A DNA stretch of 64,000 nucleotides from Nepenthes gracilis (Eukaryota; Streptophyta; Magnoliopsida; Caryophyllales; Nepenthaceae), in contig BSYO01000016.1 of the NCBI GenBank assembly GCA_033239525.1, positions 7,079,045 through 7,143,044 of the forward strand. The letters run 5' to 3'. Of this stretch, positions 37,255-49,623 are shown piece after piece. Both the position numbers and the translations under genes were made by a program. The notes under the pieces are model-generated. The model saw only the letters and a list, made by a program, of their open reading frames with translations. It had not been told where the DNA came from and did no database searches. Positions within the stretch are counted from its first letter, which is position 1. Each line of letters starts with the position of its first letter.

Positions 37255-38520
37255 CTATTTCTGCGAAAATAAATACTTGAGGCTCTTATGGTCGGAATAC
37301 ATCAGAAATTTCTCACCATATAAATAGTGCCTCCAAATCTTCAATGCAAAAACCACAGCGACAAGCTCCAAATCATGGGTCAGGTAGTTCTTCTCGTGGG
37401 TCTTCAATTGCCAAAATCCATAAGCAACCACCATCCCATTCTGCATAAGGACATAACCTAGCACCGTCTTAGAGGCATCATAATACACCTCGAACCCATT
37501 TGAATTATCCGGAAGAGTCAAAATCAGAGTAAACATCAACCAATCCTTCAACTCTTGGAAGCTTCGGTCACACACTTCGGTCTAGTCAAAGCTCACTTCC
37601 TTCTTTGTCAAACAGGTAAGGGGTAAGGCAATCCGAGAAAAGTTCTTCACAAAACGGCGATAATACTTGGCCATCCCCAAGAGGCTTCGGACCTTCGACA
37701 CGATCATGGGTCGACTCCAACTAATCACCGCCTCAACTTTCTTCAAGTCCACCGAGACGCCTCCACCAGAAATGACGTGGCTCAAGAATACTACCTCATT
37801 GAGCCAAAACTCACGTTTCCTCAACTTTGCGAATAACTGATGCTCCTGAAGCGTGTGAAGTATGATTCTCAAGTGCCCTTCGTGCTCGGTACAATCCTTG
37901 AAATAAATCAAGATGTCGTCGATAAAAATCATGACAAACTTATCCATGTACGGCTGGAAGACCCAATTTATCAGATCTATAAACACTGCTGGTGCATTAG
38001 TTAATCCAAACGGCATCACAAAGAATTCGTAATGACCATACCTCATCTGAAAAACTGTCTTTGCTACATCATCCTGTTTGATGCGAAGTTGATGATATCT
38101 AGATTGAAGATCAATATTAGAGAACACTCGGGTCCCCTGTAACTGATCGAAGAGATCATCGATCCGTGTCAATGAATACTTGTTCTTAATCGTGATATTG
38201 TTCAATTCACGATAGTCTATGCATAGTTTCAAGGTCCCCTCCTTCTTCTTGACAAATAGGACTGGAGCACCCCATTGCGAAATACTAGGTCTAATAAAAC
38301 CCATATCAAGCAAATCTTACAATTGTCGTTTCAACTCTTTCAGCTCAGCAGGGGCCATACGATAGGGGGTCCTTAATATAGGTGCCGATCTCGATACAAT
38401 ATCAACCCCAAACTCAATTTCACGATGTAGAGGTAAAGCAGACAACTTGTTGAGAAACACATCTTTGAACTCGCACACTACCGAAATGTCCTTCGTGGAC
38501 AACTCCCGACTCTCCACCAT
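37255..38520 (-). pseudogene. Element A reverse transcriptase and RNase H
   Basis: The best-preserved part of A. Frame 37582-38313 gives 243 codons with [48 protein letters not shown] and the catalytic box [11 protein letters not shown]. It is preceded by PYRMAPAELKELKRQL (38317-38370), separated by one stop. The RNase H (37255-37575) has [38 protein letters not shown] and [11 protein letters not shown], with the Asp/Glu/Asp residues kept. A stop lies between RT and RNase H. The family is Ty3/gypsy. Confidence 0.9.
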
Positions 38521-38689
38521 ACTTGCGTAAGCCAGAAAGACTTCGCATCACCTCCTCAACAAATGGCGAGCCTGAAGAGCATAAATGAAACTAGATGTCT
38601 CCACTCTCTGAACTCCCTGAACATGAAAAGGTTCACATTCCGGGATAGTAAAGTCCACCCTGTTGTGGAAGTAGTCAATACTTGCATGA

Positions 38690-38945
38690 TATTTAGACAA
38701 TCAGTCCATACCCAAAATGACATCAAAATTACGCATATGTAGGAGGATCAAATCAACAACTAAGGGAAACTCATTCACCTCCACAACACACCCCGGGTAG
38801 GAGATATCGGTCATAATAGAATATCCCGTGGGTGTGGACACAACTAAAGAGAAATCAAGGGTCATAAGAGAGGATGCAACATGATAGGCCAAATGAAGAA
38901 AAATGAACGAGTGCATGGACCTAGAATTGAAAAGCACTTAATAGG
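38690..38945 (-). pseudogene. Element A protease remnant, active site lost
   Basis: The aspartic protease region ends with NFDVILGMD, typical of gypsy. The active-site motif, usually a DSG-x-HSF pattern, here reads NSRSMHSF, so the catalytic Asp has become Asn and the Gly is lost. This protein could not process a polyprotein. Confidence 0.75.
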
Positions 38946-38959
38946 AAATACCACAAATA

Positions 38960-40035
38960 GGGAGTATATCTTCCACCACGCTGTCCGATGCCTTGACCTC
39001 ACTGGCGGATACTGTAAAAGCTTTTCCTTGTACCACTGGCTTCGGAGTATAGACCTTCGGTGGTCGAGGACATTCTTTAGCTCTATACCCCACTTGACCA
39101 CAATTGAAATAGGCATCCGTAAACATAAAACAGGATCTACCTCCATGCATCTTTCCGTAATGCTAGCACGGACCCACTGAAGTTTGAGACGATGTCGAGG
39201 TCTGATTGCTCTTCTTTCTAGAATCTGATCACTTCGGCTTCTTGAATGGCCTCCCTAAACTAACTCCATAACTAGCATTGACCCCACTCTTGCTCGACGA
39301 CCATTTCTTATAGAAATCCTCCTTCGAAAGCTCTTACTCGTGGATCAGGGCACGATCCAATACATCGGAATAGGTCGTCAGCTTGAGGGTCGCCAATTGC
39401 TTGCGGATATCATCCTGTAAGCCCTGCAGAAACTTTCCCGTCTTCCTCTCCTCATCCTCTACCATATACGAAGTGAACCATGACAATTCAGTAAATTTGG
39501 TGCCATACTTTGCTACGGTCCAGCTACCTTGTCTCAATCGGAGAAACTCTTCTTCCTTTTAAACACGAAGACTGGAAGAAAAATACTTCTTCAGGAACAC
39601 CTCCTCAAATATCTGCCAAGTGATCTCATTTTCAGGCACTCCCAACACCCTCTTCTTCATCATCCACTAATAATGTGTCTCACCCTCTAGCCAGTAGGAT
39701 GTAAACAGAACCCGATCCTTCTCGGGAAAACGGATCACAGCGAACACTTTCTTCAAACTCTCAAACCATGTGTCCACCTTGACAGGTTCGAGCTCTCCCA
39801 GAAACGCAGGAACTCACTCTTGGACGAAACTATCATATGTGGATGGTCCCAGATTAATAGGGGCCTGAACGGGAGTCGAAGCAGGAACAAGGGCAAGATT
39901 TTGTTGCTCCATGTTCTCAATGATATTCGACATATGACCCAACAAATTCAGATATTCGGCCTCCCGATCTAAGGTTCGATCACCACCTCACGAGCCTCTA
40001 CCACCACCTTGCAAACCTCCACGTCTAGGCGGCAT
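38960..40035 (-). pseudogene. Element A gag with CCHC knuckle
   Basis: It starts at 40035 (MPPRRGGLQGGGRG) and shows the gag core features EAEYLNLLGHM, DTWFESLKKVFAVIRFPEKD, and RQGSWTVAKYGTKFTELSWF followed by FLQGLQDDIRKQL. The zinc knuckle reads YFNCGQVGYRAKEC (about 39075-39118), with the first Cys as Tyr and the His as Tyr, so it is damaged. Several in-frame stops occur without loss of frame. A likely 3' splice site, CTAAAG, lies just upstream of the ATG. Confidence 0.85.
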
Positions 40036-40292
40036 GTTTGACTTTAGAAAATCTTTTGAAATAAGAACGATTATGAGTTAGTCCAAGGATCGAACCCTAA
40101 TTAAAACATTACTATTAACGCAGTTAAATAAAACTACTATCCTATCTTGGCCATAGTCTAAATTGCGCAAGCTAGAGTACTAGAGTTATCTATCATAACT
40201 TGGTCCTTTTACATCTACGTTCACTTATTTAGCCTTAGCCTATACTATCCTAACTTCTGCATCAAATGTAGATCAATTCTAAGGTATCCATT

Positions 40293-40304
40293 TCTCTAAT
40301 ACCA
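40293..40304 (-). promoter_or_regulatory. Primer-binding site of element A (tRNA-iMet)
   Basis: The minus strand reads TGGTATTAGAGA, two nucleotides inside the LTR end at 40307. It matches 10 of 12 positions of the usual TGGTATCAGAGC site. It fixes orientation and LTR boundary. Confidence 0.85.
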
Positions 40305-40306
40305 AC

Positions 40307-43300
40307 TGTGACGGATCAAAAATTCTACAAAAAATCTAGCAGAATTTCGTCTATAAAACGGACGTCTACCAAATACAAAACATGTACAAAATCTACAACA
40401 TACATGCAATATAAACACAAGATCCCAATCGCCACATCAAACACACAAGTGGCACCAACGTCGCAACTACGGTGCAATGCCGGATCAAAAAGGATGCCAG
40501 TTAGGAACCAATTATAATAATAAAAGATACCTGCGAAAGCTACTACATCCATCAATGAACAGCAAAAACTAATTATCCATCCATCATCATCATCAAACAT
40601 GCATATATGACCACAAGTATCAAAATAAATAATACAATATCTATGTCTTATACAAATTAACAAAACTAATGTGACAGATCGGGCTATTTTCCTTCAAATG
40701 CCCTCCGTCAGATAATATAAACTAATGCCTATCGATATTAAAATTATAAATTTTTACAGAAAATTGGGTAGACTTATGTTTGTAAATTGGACATTTGTTA
40801 AAATACAAACACCTGTTTAAACCCTGCACAATAATCCATATACACAACTGCACAAAACCACAGGATCACATAGCCAATAACTCCACAAGTGGCAGCGGCG
40901 TCATAATTTAGGTACGACGCTGACTCAAAAAGGATGCCAACTAAAGATCCTTAACATAACCACAATTAAGGCCCTGCGGAAACATGACAACCATAATACA
41001 AAATAAAGATAAACCATCCATCCACATATGCATACATGACGTAATATACATTCAAACTTTTCAAAATAAATACAAGTCCCTGTTCATACATAATCCAAAT
41101 AAGTCATCGAGCACTGTACTGGAACTTACCCATCTATCACACTCCTAACAGCCTACTGAGACTTGTCGGGCATCAAGGCATTCTCATCTGAAAAAGAAAA
41201 TAGCAAGGATGAGCTAAAAAGCTCAGCAAGTGAAATCATATATCACTGGCAAAAGATAATCAGTAATGGAAATGACAAAGGGAAGGGAAAAGGCATGCAT
41301 TTTAAAATACAATGGGACATGAGGGGAAGAGGATGATTAGGGGGGTTCCAATTTGTCATTTAACCTGATTTAGAACATTTTATTGTTATTGATCATACTT
41401 TAGTACATTTATCGTTTATTTTAATCTTTGCGGACCAGGGTTAATAGGTCGTACTGACTAACGATGCGAGAGGATAAGGAAAGGATTATGATACCCCACA
41501 TGATCTAAGCCAAATGACATCCTCAACGTCCAAACAAACCTCTTATAATAGGCCAAACACTGCGTAGCATAGTGGCGTGCCAACCACCTGTTACCCTAGC
41601 CTCTCGCGGTCCAGAGGTAATTCCCCATCCTTCCATAGTAGTATTCTAAGGTGTGCCACAAACGTCACCCGCTAACATAAGTGGCCGGATTACGTGGTCA
41701 AAGTAACCCTTGGGCTCCTACCATAATGCTAATGGCCAGCCAGAGGATGCTACCTAATGAATATAAGTCCATGGTCCTAGTTACAAGATTCATTATCCAT
41801 TTTGAGGGAGAATCCACCAAACATATATTATTGATATCACAGATATCACAAATATCTCCATCCAGGAGAGCAAATCCATCAAATGTCCAAATGTGGAATT
41901 TCCCTTCAAATATTCTCAAACTTCATATCTTATTTGCGGACTTACACATTTTGATAATTTTATTCACATGCTTGGGCATCAAATTTATGCAGGAGAGCGA
42001 AATTTCTTTCCTCATCAGAGCCATTTCACTTGAAGTTCCTCTGAAGCACAATTCTTTTCAAATGGGGCACAATTACATACTTCTGGGGCTTACCATTTTG
42101 CACGAGCATTTAAACATAAATTTAATAACAACTAAATGGGGACAAATTATGCAAATTTACCCTTCCTCCTCGGGTGAACAGTGTCAGGCTACTTTTAGAG
42201 AATCCGAATGCCGCAAATAGGCTGAAACTTGTAAAATCGGACGTCCGATTGATATATACACATAATTAGGACATGACAATTTATATTTTGAGGTCAATTT
42301 GACGTAATACGGAGGTGGAAGCATGCAATTTTATTTGTTCACCTTGGGTGAACAGTGTCAGTGAGCTTTTAGAGCATCCGAACGCTATAATCAGGTCGTA
42401 ACTTGTGAAATCGGACATCCGGCCGATATATATATATATATATATATTTGGGACGTGGCGATTCATATTTTGAGGTCCATTTAGCGAAATATGGACAGGA
42501 AAATGGGTATCTCGAATTGAACGTGGGGTTAGGGTTTAAAGGCACCCAAACGAACGAATTGGAACACAATTTGAATAATAAACTACATATTCCTTGAGCA
42601 TATATCATGGGATACATATTTTTCACAATTTAGGCAGTTATCGTGACAAAAAAACCCGATAAAAATGAATAAAAATTGAGAGAGAGTAAAAAGTGAGTAT
42701 GAAAATACTTGCCTCGACGTGTACTATTACTTTTATAACTGGTCCTCGGACGGGTTCGGACTTCACGACCTCGTTCTCCTCCTTCTCTCTCATCCTATTT
42801 CCTCTCCCTCTCTCTCCTTCTCTCTCTAGAAAGCTCTGGAATGCCGAAAAAAATTGCACACGGCCGTTTTTTATCAACAGCGGTGCGCTCGAGCGCCAAC
42901 TGGGCGCTCGTCGAGTGCACTGTTCTACCGATGTTGCGCCTCAGCGCCAACCGGGCATGGCGAGTGCCTGGTTCTATTTTTTTGCACTCCGGCCACAGTT
43001 GAGCACTGCTCAAGTGGCCCGGTTCTGCCAGTCGCCTCTTGGCTTGCTCCTCAGGTGCCAGCCAGACACTGAACCTGTTGCCCACTTGTTTCATCTCTAA
43101 TTTAAATTTTTCTCACATTTTGAGTTAGATTTTGATTATTATCATTTTAATTATTTCCTAATTATGGTATTTTGGAATCAAAACTCACAACTAAGTCCTC
43201 AAAAGCTTTTCAATCCGTATCAGTTATCTATCCTGTGCTCACAGCCTATTCGGACTTGTCGGGTATAATGGCTTGCTCATCTGAAAGGAAAGAGAAGTAA

Positions 43301-44968
43301 TGGTGAGCTAACAACTCAACAAGTGCATCATAAATAAATATAGTAGACAATATAATCAAAGATAGCGAGGAAAAGTGGCATAATCATGAAAGGGATGCAT
43401 AAACAGAAATATGATCACATATGCTTTGGAATACAATTTGCTTATATTTAGGATATACTTTATGTATGATTATTTATCTTATAGACTAGGGTCTGTAGGC
43501 CTTATTATCTAAAGGTGCGGGAGAATGAGAAAAGGATCATAATAAACCATAATAATCTAAGGTCATAAGCTCCAATTATCAACTCAGAGGTAAGGGTCGT
43601 CTATATATTATGCCTATAAATAGGCCGATAATACAAGGCCCCCACATGTACCCTCAGGGCCTAGAGACAGTCCTCGTCCTTCCAAAGTAATATCCAAAAG
43701 CTTGCCAAGAGCATTACCCACTAAATACGCGGCCAGGGTGATCCTTGAGTCATTGCTGTAATACTATTGGCAAGCCAAAGGGTATTACCTTTATATTGTA
43801 ATTTTATGGCCCTAGTTTCATGGGTCCTTATTCATGTAAGGGAAGGTCCACCACAATTCAACTCACAATATCTCCATCCGAGAGAACCATTTGATCCCAA
43901 ATCACATTGTAGATTTTCCTCCGATTACATATCCGATTATTATCTTTCCTTTAAATTTAAGTCTTTTTACAAGTTAATTTGGATACAGGGATGTCACAAC
44001 GTATAGGAAAGATTAGAATTCCTTACCACATTAGGCAATTATCACTTTGGGGGCTTCCGAAACAAATTTCTTCCACATATAGTGCACAGTCATATTTTTT
44101 CGAAGCTTATAATTAAACACATGCTATTAGTCATACATTCATAACAATTAATTAGGGTGGAAGCATGCAAATTTTTCATTTATTCTCGGGTGAACAGTAA
44201 CAATGTCAATTTAGAGTGTCCGGATGCCTTGAACGGGTCGACACTTGTGAGATCGGACGCCCGGCCAACATATATGCATAATTGGAATATGGTGATTTAT
44301 ATTTTGGGGAGGTCAGTTTAACATAAAATCGAAGAAAATGGGGAAATCCAAAATTGGGTATGGGTTAGGGTTTGGAGAAGCCAAACCGGGCCAAGCGAAA
44401 GGCAAATCGGACAAATAATTATAAATACTTTGAACAATAATCATGGCTACATGTCCCCTATAATTTGGGTGGATATCGGGATGAAAATGCCTCAATAAAT
44501 AAATAAAAATTAAAAGAGGAGATAAAAAGGATGTGGGAGCACTTACCTCAACCCGATCTACAAACTTTATAACTAGCTCTAGGACGAATTCGGACTCAAC
44601 GGCTTCAATCTCCTCATTCTCTCTCTAGTTCTCCGTGCTCTCTCTCTCTAGGGTTTCGTTCATGCTAAAGAAAACTCGCGAATGCCCTACTCTGGGTTTA
44701 AAACAGACTAGCGCTTAAGCGCATGGTGAGTGCGCGGTGGGCGCCCTCACCATTGGTTTTGGCGCCCACTTCTAGGCTCAAGCGCTCAACAAGCCCAACC
44801 CCACTGGAATTGGCGCCTTTATTTGGGCTCGAGCTTGTAGCAGGATCGACCCTACAGTTTGCTACACTAAGGTTATTTCCCCCATTTTTCAAATTTCACT
44901 TATCCCCAAACTTAATCATATCAATTTAATTACTAAAATTATTATATTTTAGGAACCCGAACCTTACA
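40307..44968 (-). repeat. Element A 5' LTR (right), with nested solo LTR
   Basis: It runs TGTGACGGATC to CCGAACCTTACA and is collinear with the left LTR except for the insertion 40670-43189. On the minus strand a TTTTAAACC TATA-like box (44697-44706), a GA-rich leader and GAG|GTAAGT (44541-44549) follow one another. This is the LTR that would have driven element A. Confidence 0.85.
40670..43189 (-). mobile_element. Solo LTR inside the right LTR of element A
   Basis: It runs TGTGACAGATCGGG to AAACTCACA, 2,520 bp, with a perfect target duplication ACTAA (40665-40669 and 43190-43194). The left LTR of A shows the empty site. It contains GCGCTCGAGCGCC-type repeats (42880-42970), a TA-repeat (42425-42446), GATAAAAAACG near 42867-42877 and GAG|GCAAGT at 42707-42715 on the minus strand. 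It is the same size class as the solo LTR at 14524-17049. Confidence 0.9.
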
Positions 44969-46135
44969 CCTGAGGTCAAAAAACAAATAACAGATATGCT
45001 ATCTATGCAATTTTAATGTCCCATGGTGAAAGGTGCCCGATACCAGGGGCCAGAAATAGATAATAGATACACCGCCAGAGTATTTTTCGTGGTCTAGGAG
45101 CAATTGCTCGATTTGCCACAGTAATATCATAAGGTATGTCAATGAATATCACCCGCTATAATACACGGTTAGGATAATTCTTGAATTTTTACTGTAATAT
45201 CAATAGCATGCTAGGGGATATTACCTTCTGAAGTATAAATTTGTTGTCCAGGTTTCATGATTTCTTATTCTTTAAGAAAAAATCCACCAAACTTCTTTCA
45301 TAAAATTCTCATTCTGAGAGAACGAATCAAACATATATCAAATTATAGTTTAATCATAAATTTTTATATTTCTTATGGGTTTAAATCTTCACATGACTTA
45401 AATTATATGCATGAATATTATAAAGTAAGGAAAAGATAGCACCGTGAGCTAAAGGTAACTTTTGAGCTTCAGGACAACAAATATCTTCACAAGTGCATAT
45501 TACGTAATTTCTGGAGCATATATAAATGGGTAAAAGTATCCGGACATGGGTTAGGGTTTTATGTGTGAAAAACCGATCAAAACTAAGAAATCTAACAAGA
45601 AATTTATATATGTGCATACTTAAGTCATGAGTAATATGAAAATAAAAGTACGAATAGGTATCAGGACAAAAATACCAAAGGAGATCGGATGAACAATGCA
45701 AAGAGAGAAAGAAAAGGGTAGAGTGCACTTGCCTCGACCTGATCTATCACTTTTCCAACTAGTTTTAAGCTGAATTCGAACTCAAATGCCTTGATCTCCA
45801 TTTACTCTCTCTTGTCCTTCGCGATCTCTCTCTCCTCTCGGTCCCTTTCCCCACGTGAATGATGCAGAAAAAGCCATTGGACTCTTATAACACGGGCCGA
45901 GGCCCAGTGGGTGAGGCTTTTCACAAATGAGGGCCTGCCCCGAGTGCTTAAGTGCCCAGCAGGCGCTGATTTGCTGTCTTAGGCACCCGCGGCGCCACTC
46001 GAGTGCCAGGTGGGCGCCCCCTGCCGAAGGCTCCTATTACTTCTAAAACCAAAATTTTCACATGGATTAAGACTTATCTTGATTATATTAACTTAATTAC
46101 CTATAATTACAATATTCAAAAATCGATACATTATA
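44969..46135 (-). repeat. Element B left LTR, inner part
   Basis: Resumes after element A and runs to CGATACATTATA at 46135, where a polypurine tract begins. It has GTTATAAGAGTCC (minus strand, about 45880-45892), a GA-rich leader and GAG|GCAAGT at 45727-45735. A GC-rich CTCGAGTGCC region lies at 45895-46030. The first 70-80 bp repeat, in diverged form, sequence already present left of element A (31019-31080), so the break is not a simple insertion. Confidence 0.65.
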
Positions 46136-49100
46136 ATTCTCCTCCACTTATAAAAATTTTACCTTCAAAATTTTAGTGAATCTCAATTCACCAATCGGGG
46201 AAAATCCTTTTAGATTCCTTCATCACACCCCTAGGTTACATCCTAAGGAAAGACTTGTCCTAGAAGCCCTTAACTAATTGAGCTATCCTAATTTCCAATA
46301 CTTAGTATTTCTTATCTAAACCTAGGTTGGAACCTTATCACAGAACAAATCCCTTATCTCTCTCAAGGCTAAAACCAATCACCTACTTATTTGCTCAATC
46401 ATCAATGCAAGGGAGACTTCATGACGATCCACAAAATTCAGAGGTGACCCAAATTACTAGCTATTTTCTCGACTTAATTCAAAACCTCGAATGAATTAAT
46501 GAACTTCTATTTCAGTTCATCCTAAGCCTCGAAAATGATTACTCACTTCAACTTTAAACTGACCTTCAAAATATATGGTCATCCTCTCCGCTGTGCGCTT
46601 TGATTAATTCCTAATTAGTGCGCTAAAAATCCTCTAACAACTCAAATTCATTGATCTATATTAAATACCCAGATTACATAACAGCTATAGGCCTAAGAAA
46701 ATTCCAAGGGTATCGATATATCTAAGGCAGGACTATTAATCCTCGAATTACAATCAATTTAAGAAACACAAATGGAACGATTACCTAAAAATTTAACACG
46801 GTCTCAAATTACTACCTAAGCCTTGAGACCTAAATACTCCACAAACTTATTATCTCGTTGGTATACTAACGAGCCAACCTATTTGATACACACGCATTAT
46901 CCAAATTCGTGATAAGCGAACCGTCCTCAAAAGCTAATCCACAATTATCCAAACACCCAAAATCCTTGCCGTTCTAATAGCCCTGAAGCAAAGGTCCTAG
47001 GATTTCTCATCTCATAATTTCATAACTTCAATACTTCGAATATGATTCTGTCTTCCAAATCAAGAGCATGACGTCCCATTAACCCAAATATTGAAACATA
47101 CTCGTAGCTCACTTTTCACATCTCCCACGAAGCATTGAAAGTATATTAAGTCTAAAGACTCCTAACATCGAATTATCGGCACTAATGTTCGACTTCCTTA
47201 AAAGATATCAAGATTTATCTTTCTCAATCCTTAAACAGATCTACCCGCTAGCACGTTACATAATCATCTCTTCTTAAGACACAACTATTCAGACTCTTAA
47301 AATTATTAGATAATAACCATCTCTAAAAACAACACCTATAAGTCTTCCAAGCAGAGACCTCAATTGCTAACTCCAAACTACTGGTGGAGTAACTCTGATC
47401 CTGGACTTCTCCCCAATTATTCTAAGAGTGACCACCCACATACAATGCAGAAAAAATATAATCATAAATCTTCATCAAAAGTATCACATTGTACTACCAT
47501 TCACCTGATCAATCAGGGATCAACCCAAATTATATGGTCAATAATTACCCTCAATTCCTCGAAAGCTATTCCCACATATCTCGCTTTGACGGATACTGAT
47601 CGTTTTCATGCCCCCACGGACGCCGCAAATCCTCGAGAGACACATAACGGATGCCTTACCGAATTCGTTTAGACCCAACATCGCTGCACACTTTTGCAAT
47701 ATCAATTCGTCTTTTCCAAATGCGCCATTGCTCAAATCTCTATAGGACCACATTCATGCTATCAAAGAGACTACATACCCAACAAGACACTTCCTTTAAT
47801 CAACTAATATTCTTTCCCAGTTGAACACACGACTAATTGTCTTTTGAACACACGACTAATTGTCTTCCTAATCTATGACACAGTCCTCAAACAAAGCTCA
47901 TACATTTCCCATAATTTCATGAATTCATCGATGAAGCCATCACAATATTGACCTCAAATATGCCCGAAAGATTCAACCCATAAAATCCACATAAATGCCA
48001 ACAAACCAACAAATCCAAATGACGTTACCGAAACTTGTAACGACCATATTTTTATCCTAAATGCTACCACAGGTACAACTCTCAATTATCTACAATTAAT
48101 AACACTATGGATATAGATCGACTATAGAAATTATAGAGTCTTTACAATTGATTGACTAAATCATTAATTAATTCATAGTGCCTGCTTATCAAATCATTTA
48201 TCTTCCGAACAACCTGAATCCTGAGTCATTTCTAAGCGACATTGTCAGTTCATCTAACACAATCCAATGGTTCTAGAGCATTCCACAGCAGGACCTAACC
48301 GATATTTCCTCGGTTCTATAGGAAATCCTTAAAAATATCGGTGCCATCTCCGACACAACCTCAAATTACTGACCAAAGATAAATTAGCCTAATCTTTTTC
48401 TCTTAAAAAACATCCTCAAATACTTACACAACTGAGAATTCTTAGTGACTACAAAATGACTCCCAGATGTGGTCTCATATGCTAAATAAGCTTGGCACAT
48501 ATTCTTATTAAACAACCTCATCGTAAAGTATAATATCCTTACTAGCTACAATTCATTCTAGTATAGCAACTCATCAACTAAATTACCACCAAAATCGGAT
48601 CAAAACTCAGTACCACAAAATAAATCAAATCAGCCCAACCAACCATATCTATGAACCCAAGAAAAGGTCATAGATCTCGAAACATCAAGTGTAAGGCCTA
48701 AATCCTCAATTTATACATAACTTGGAAACACAATTGGAAACATAGACTCCAAATTCAAAACATAATATATTAGCCAAGGCATCCCAAAGTTAAGGATTAA
48801 ATTTACCTTCCACCAAATAAAGACAACATATCTGCACCTTATGCCATCATCGCAAAATCCTGATTAAAGGCACTGGACTTCTTTACTATTCAACTCCATG
48901 GATAAGGACAATCCTTGATCATGTGGTTGAACTGTCCACAACAAGAATTATACGCCCAAAACTCGTCGGGAAGAATAATGATCCATAAAAGCATTCACGG
49001 ACATATTCCATGATATTTCTTTATCCTCCCGACTTATGATTCTTCTCTGACTAACCGCCTGTGGTGGGCTTCGCATTCTAACTTATATGAGGCAAACATT

Positions 49101-49623
49101 ACCTCATCTCCTCCCAGATATTGGATCATCGCAATACCATTCAAGCATCCCAATCCTAGTCCTCAGATCAAGGTCAACCTAAGTTAATTCTCAGGGTGTT
49201 CTTCTTCAACATCCTTCCTCCTGGTTCTTACCCAGACTAAACATTTCGAGACTTTTGAATCTCAACATCCCACTCAACAGATTCAGATACTCGGCCTCTC
49301 AATCATGTGGTTGACCACCTCCACATGTCAATCTTTGTCTAGCCAGCATGATCAGTTACTAACATCCTTTCTGAAATAAAAACTATGTGGGTTAGTTAAT
49401 AACTCGGACACTAACTAGGACAATATAAGCCAGACAACTAAATTTATCCACTAATTTTTAACTTAGTTCTAACCTAAGTTATATAAATTAGAATAACTAG
49501 AACTGTCCAGTCTAACTTAATTATTCTACATCTTCATCTACTTATTTAATATATATTACTCTAACTTAAACTTTCGCATAACATTCAGATCAAATTTAAG
49601 GTATCTTTTTTTCTGATACTAAT
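46136..49623 (-). mobile_element. Element B internal region: gag remnant and pol-less segment
   Basis: The minus strand starts with a PBS (49610-49621) and a gag start at 49349 (MLARQRLTCGGGQPHD, stop, EAEYLNLLSGM). A zinc knuckle remnant, CCGQFNHMIKDCP, lies at 48915-48960. A short protease/RT-edge remnant (SEMAPIFLRISYRTEE) is near 48310-48370. From about 48300 to 46136 no RT, RNase H or integrase can be recognised, although this part is homologous to 59395-61210 of element D. The left end has the polypurine tract GTGGAGGAGAAT. Confidence 0.7.
49610..49621 (-). promoter_or_regulatory. Primer-binding site of element B
   Basis: The minus strand reads TAGTATCAGAAA, two nucleotides from the LTR edge at 49624. 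It is a decayed version of the tRNA-iMet site TGGTATCAGAGC and confirms minus orientation. Confidence 0.7.

Larger units (their letters stand above)
31081..44968 (-). mobile_element. Gypsy element A (chromovirus, Tekay-like), nearly full length
   Basis: Two LTRs (31081-35522 and 40307-44968) flank a 4.8-kb internal domain with PBS, gag, protease, RT, RNase H, integrase, chromodomain-like end and polypurine tract, all on the minus strand. Each LTR carries a different solo LTR; without them the LTRs are about 2.22 and 2.14 kb. Stops and a few shifts inactivate it, many at codons one C-to-T change away from sense, as expected of old methylated elements. The lineage is inferred from the gag knuckle pattern and the EEATWEREDE C-terminus. 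Confidence 0.9.

Noticed and set aside
47364..47753. Overlapping 102- and 71-codon frames in element B
   Set aside because: They lie in the pol-less segment shared with element D, where the corresponding frames are not open. Probably chance.
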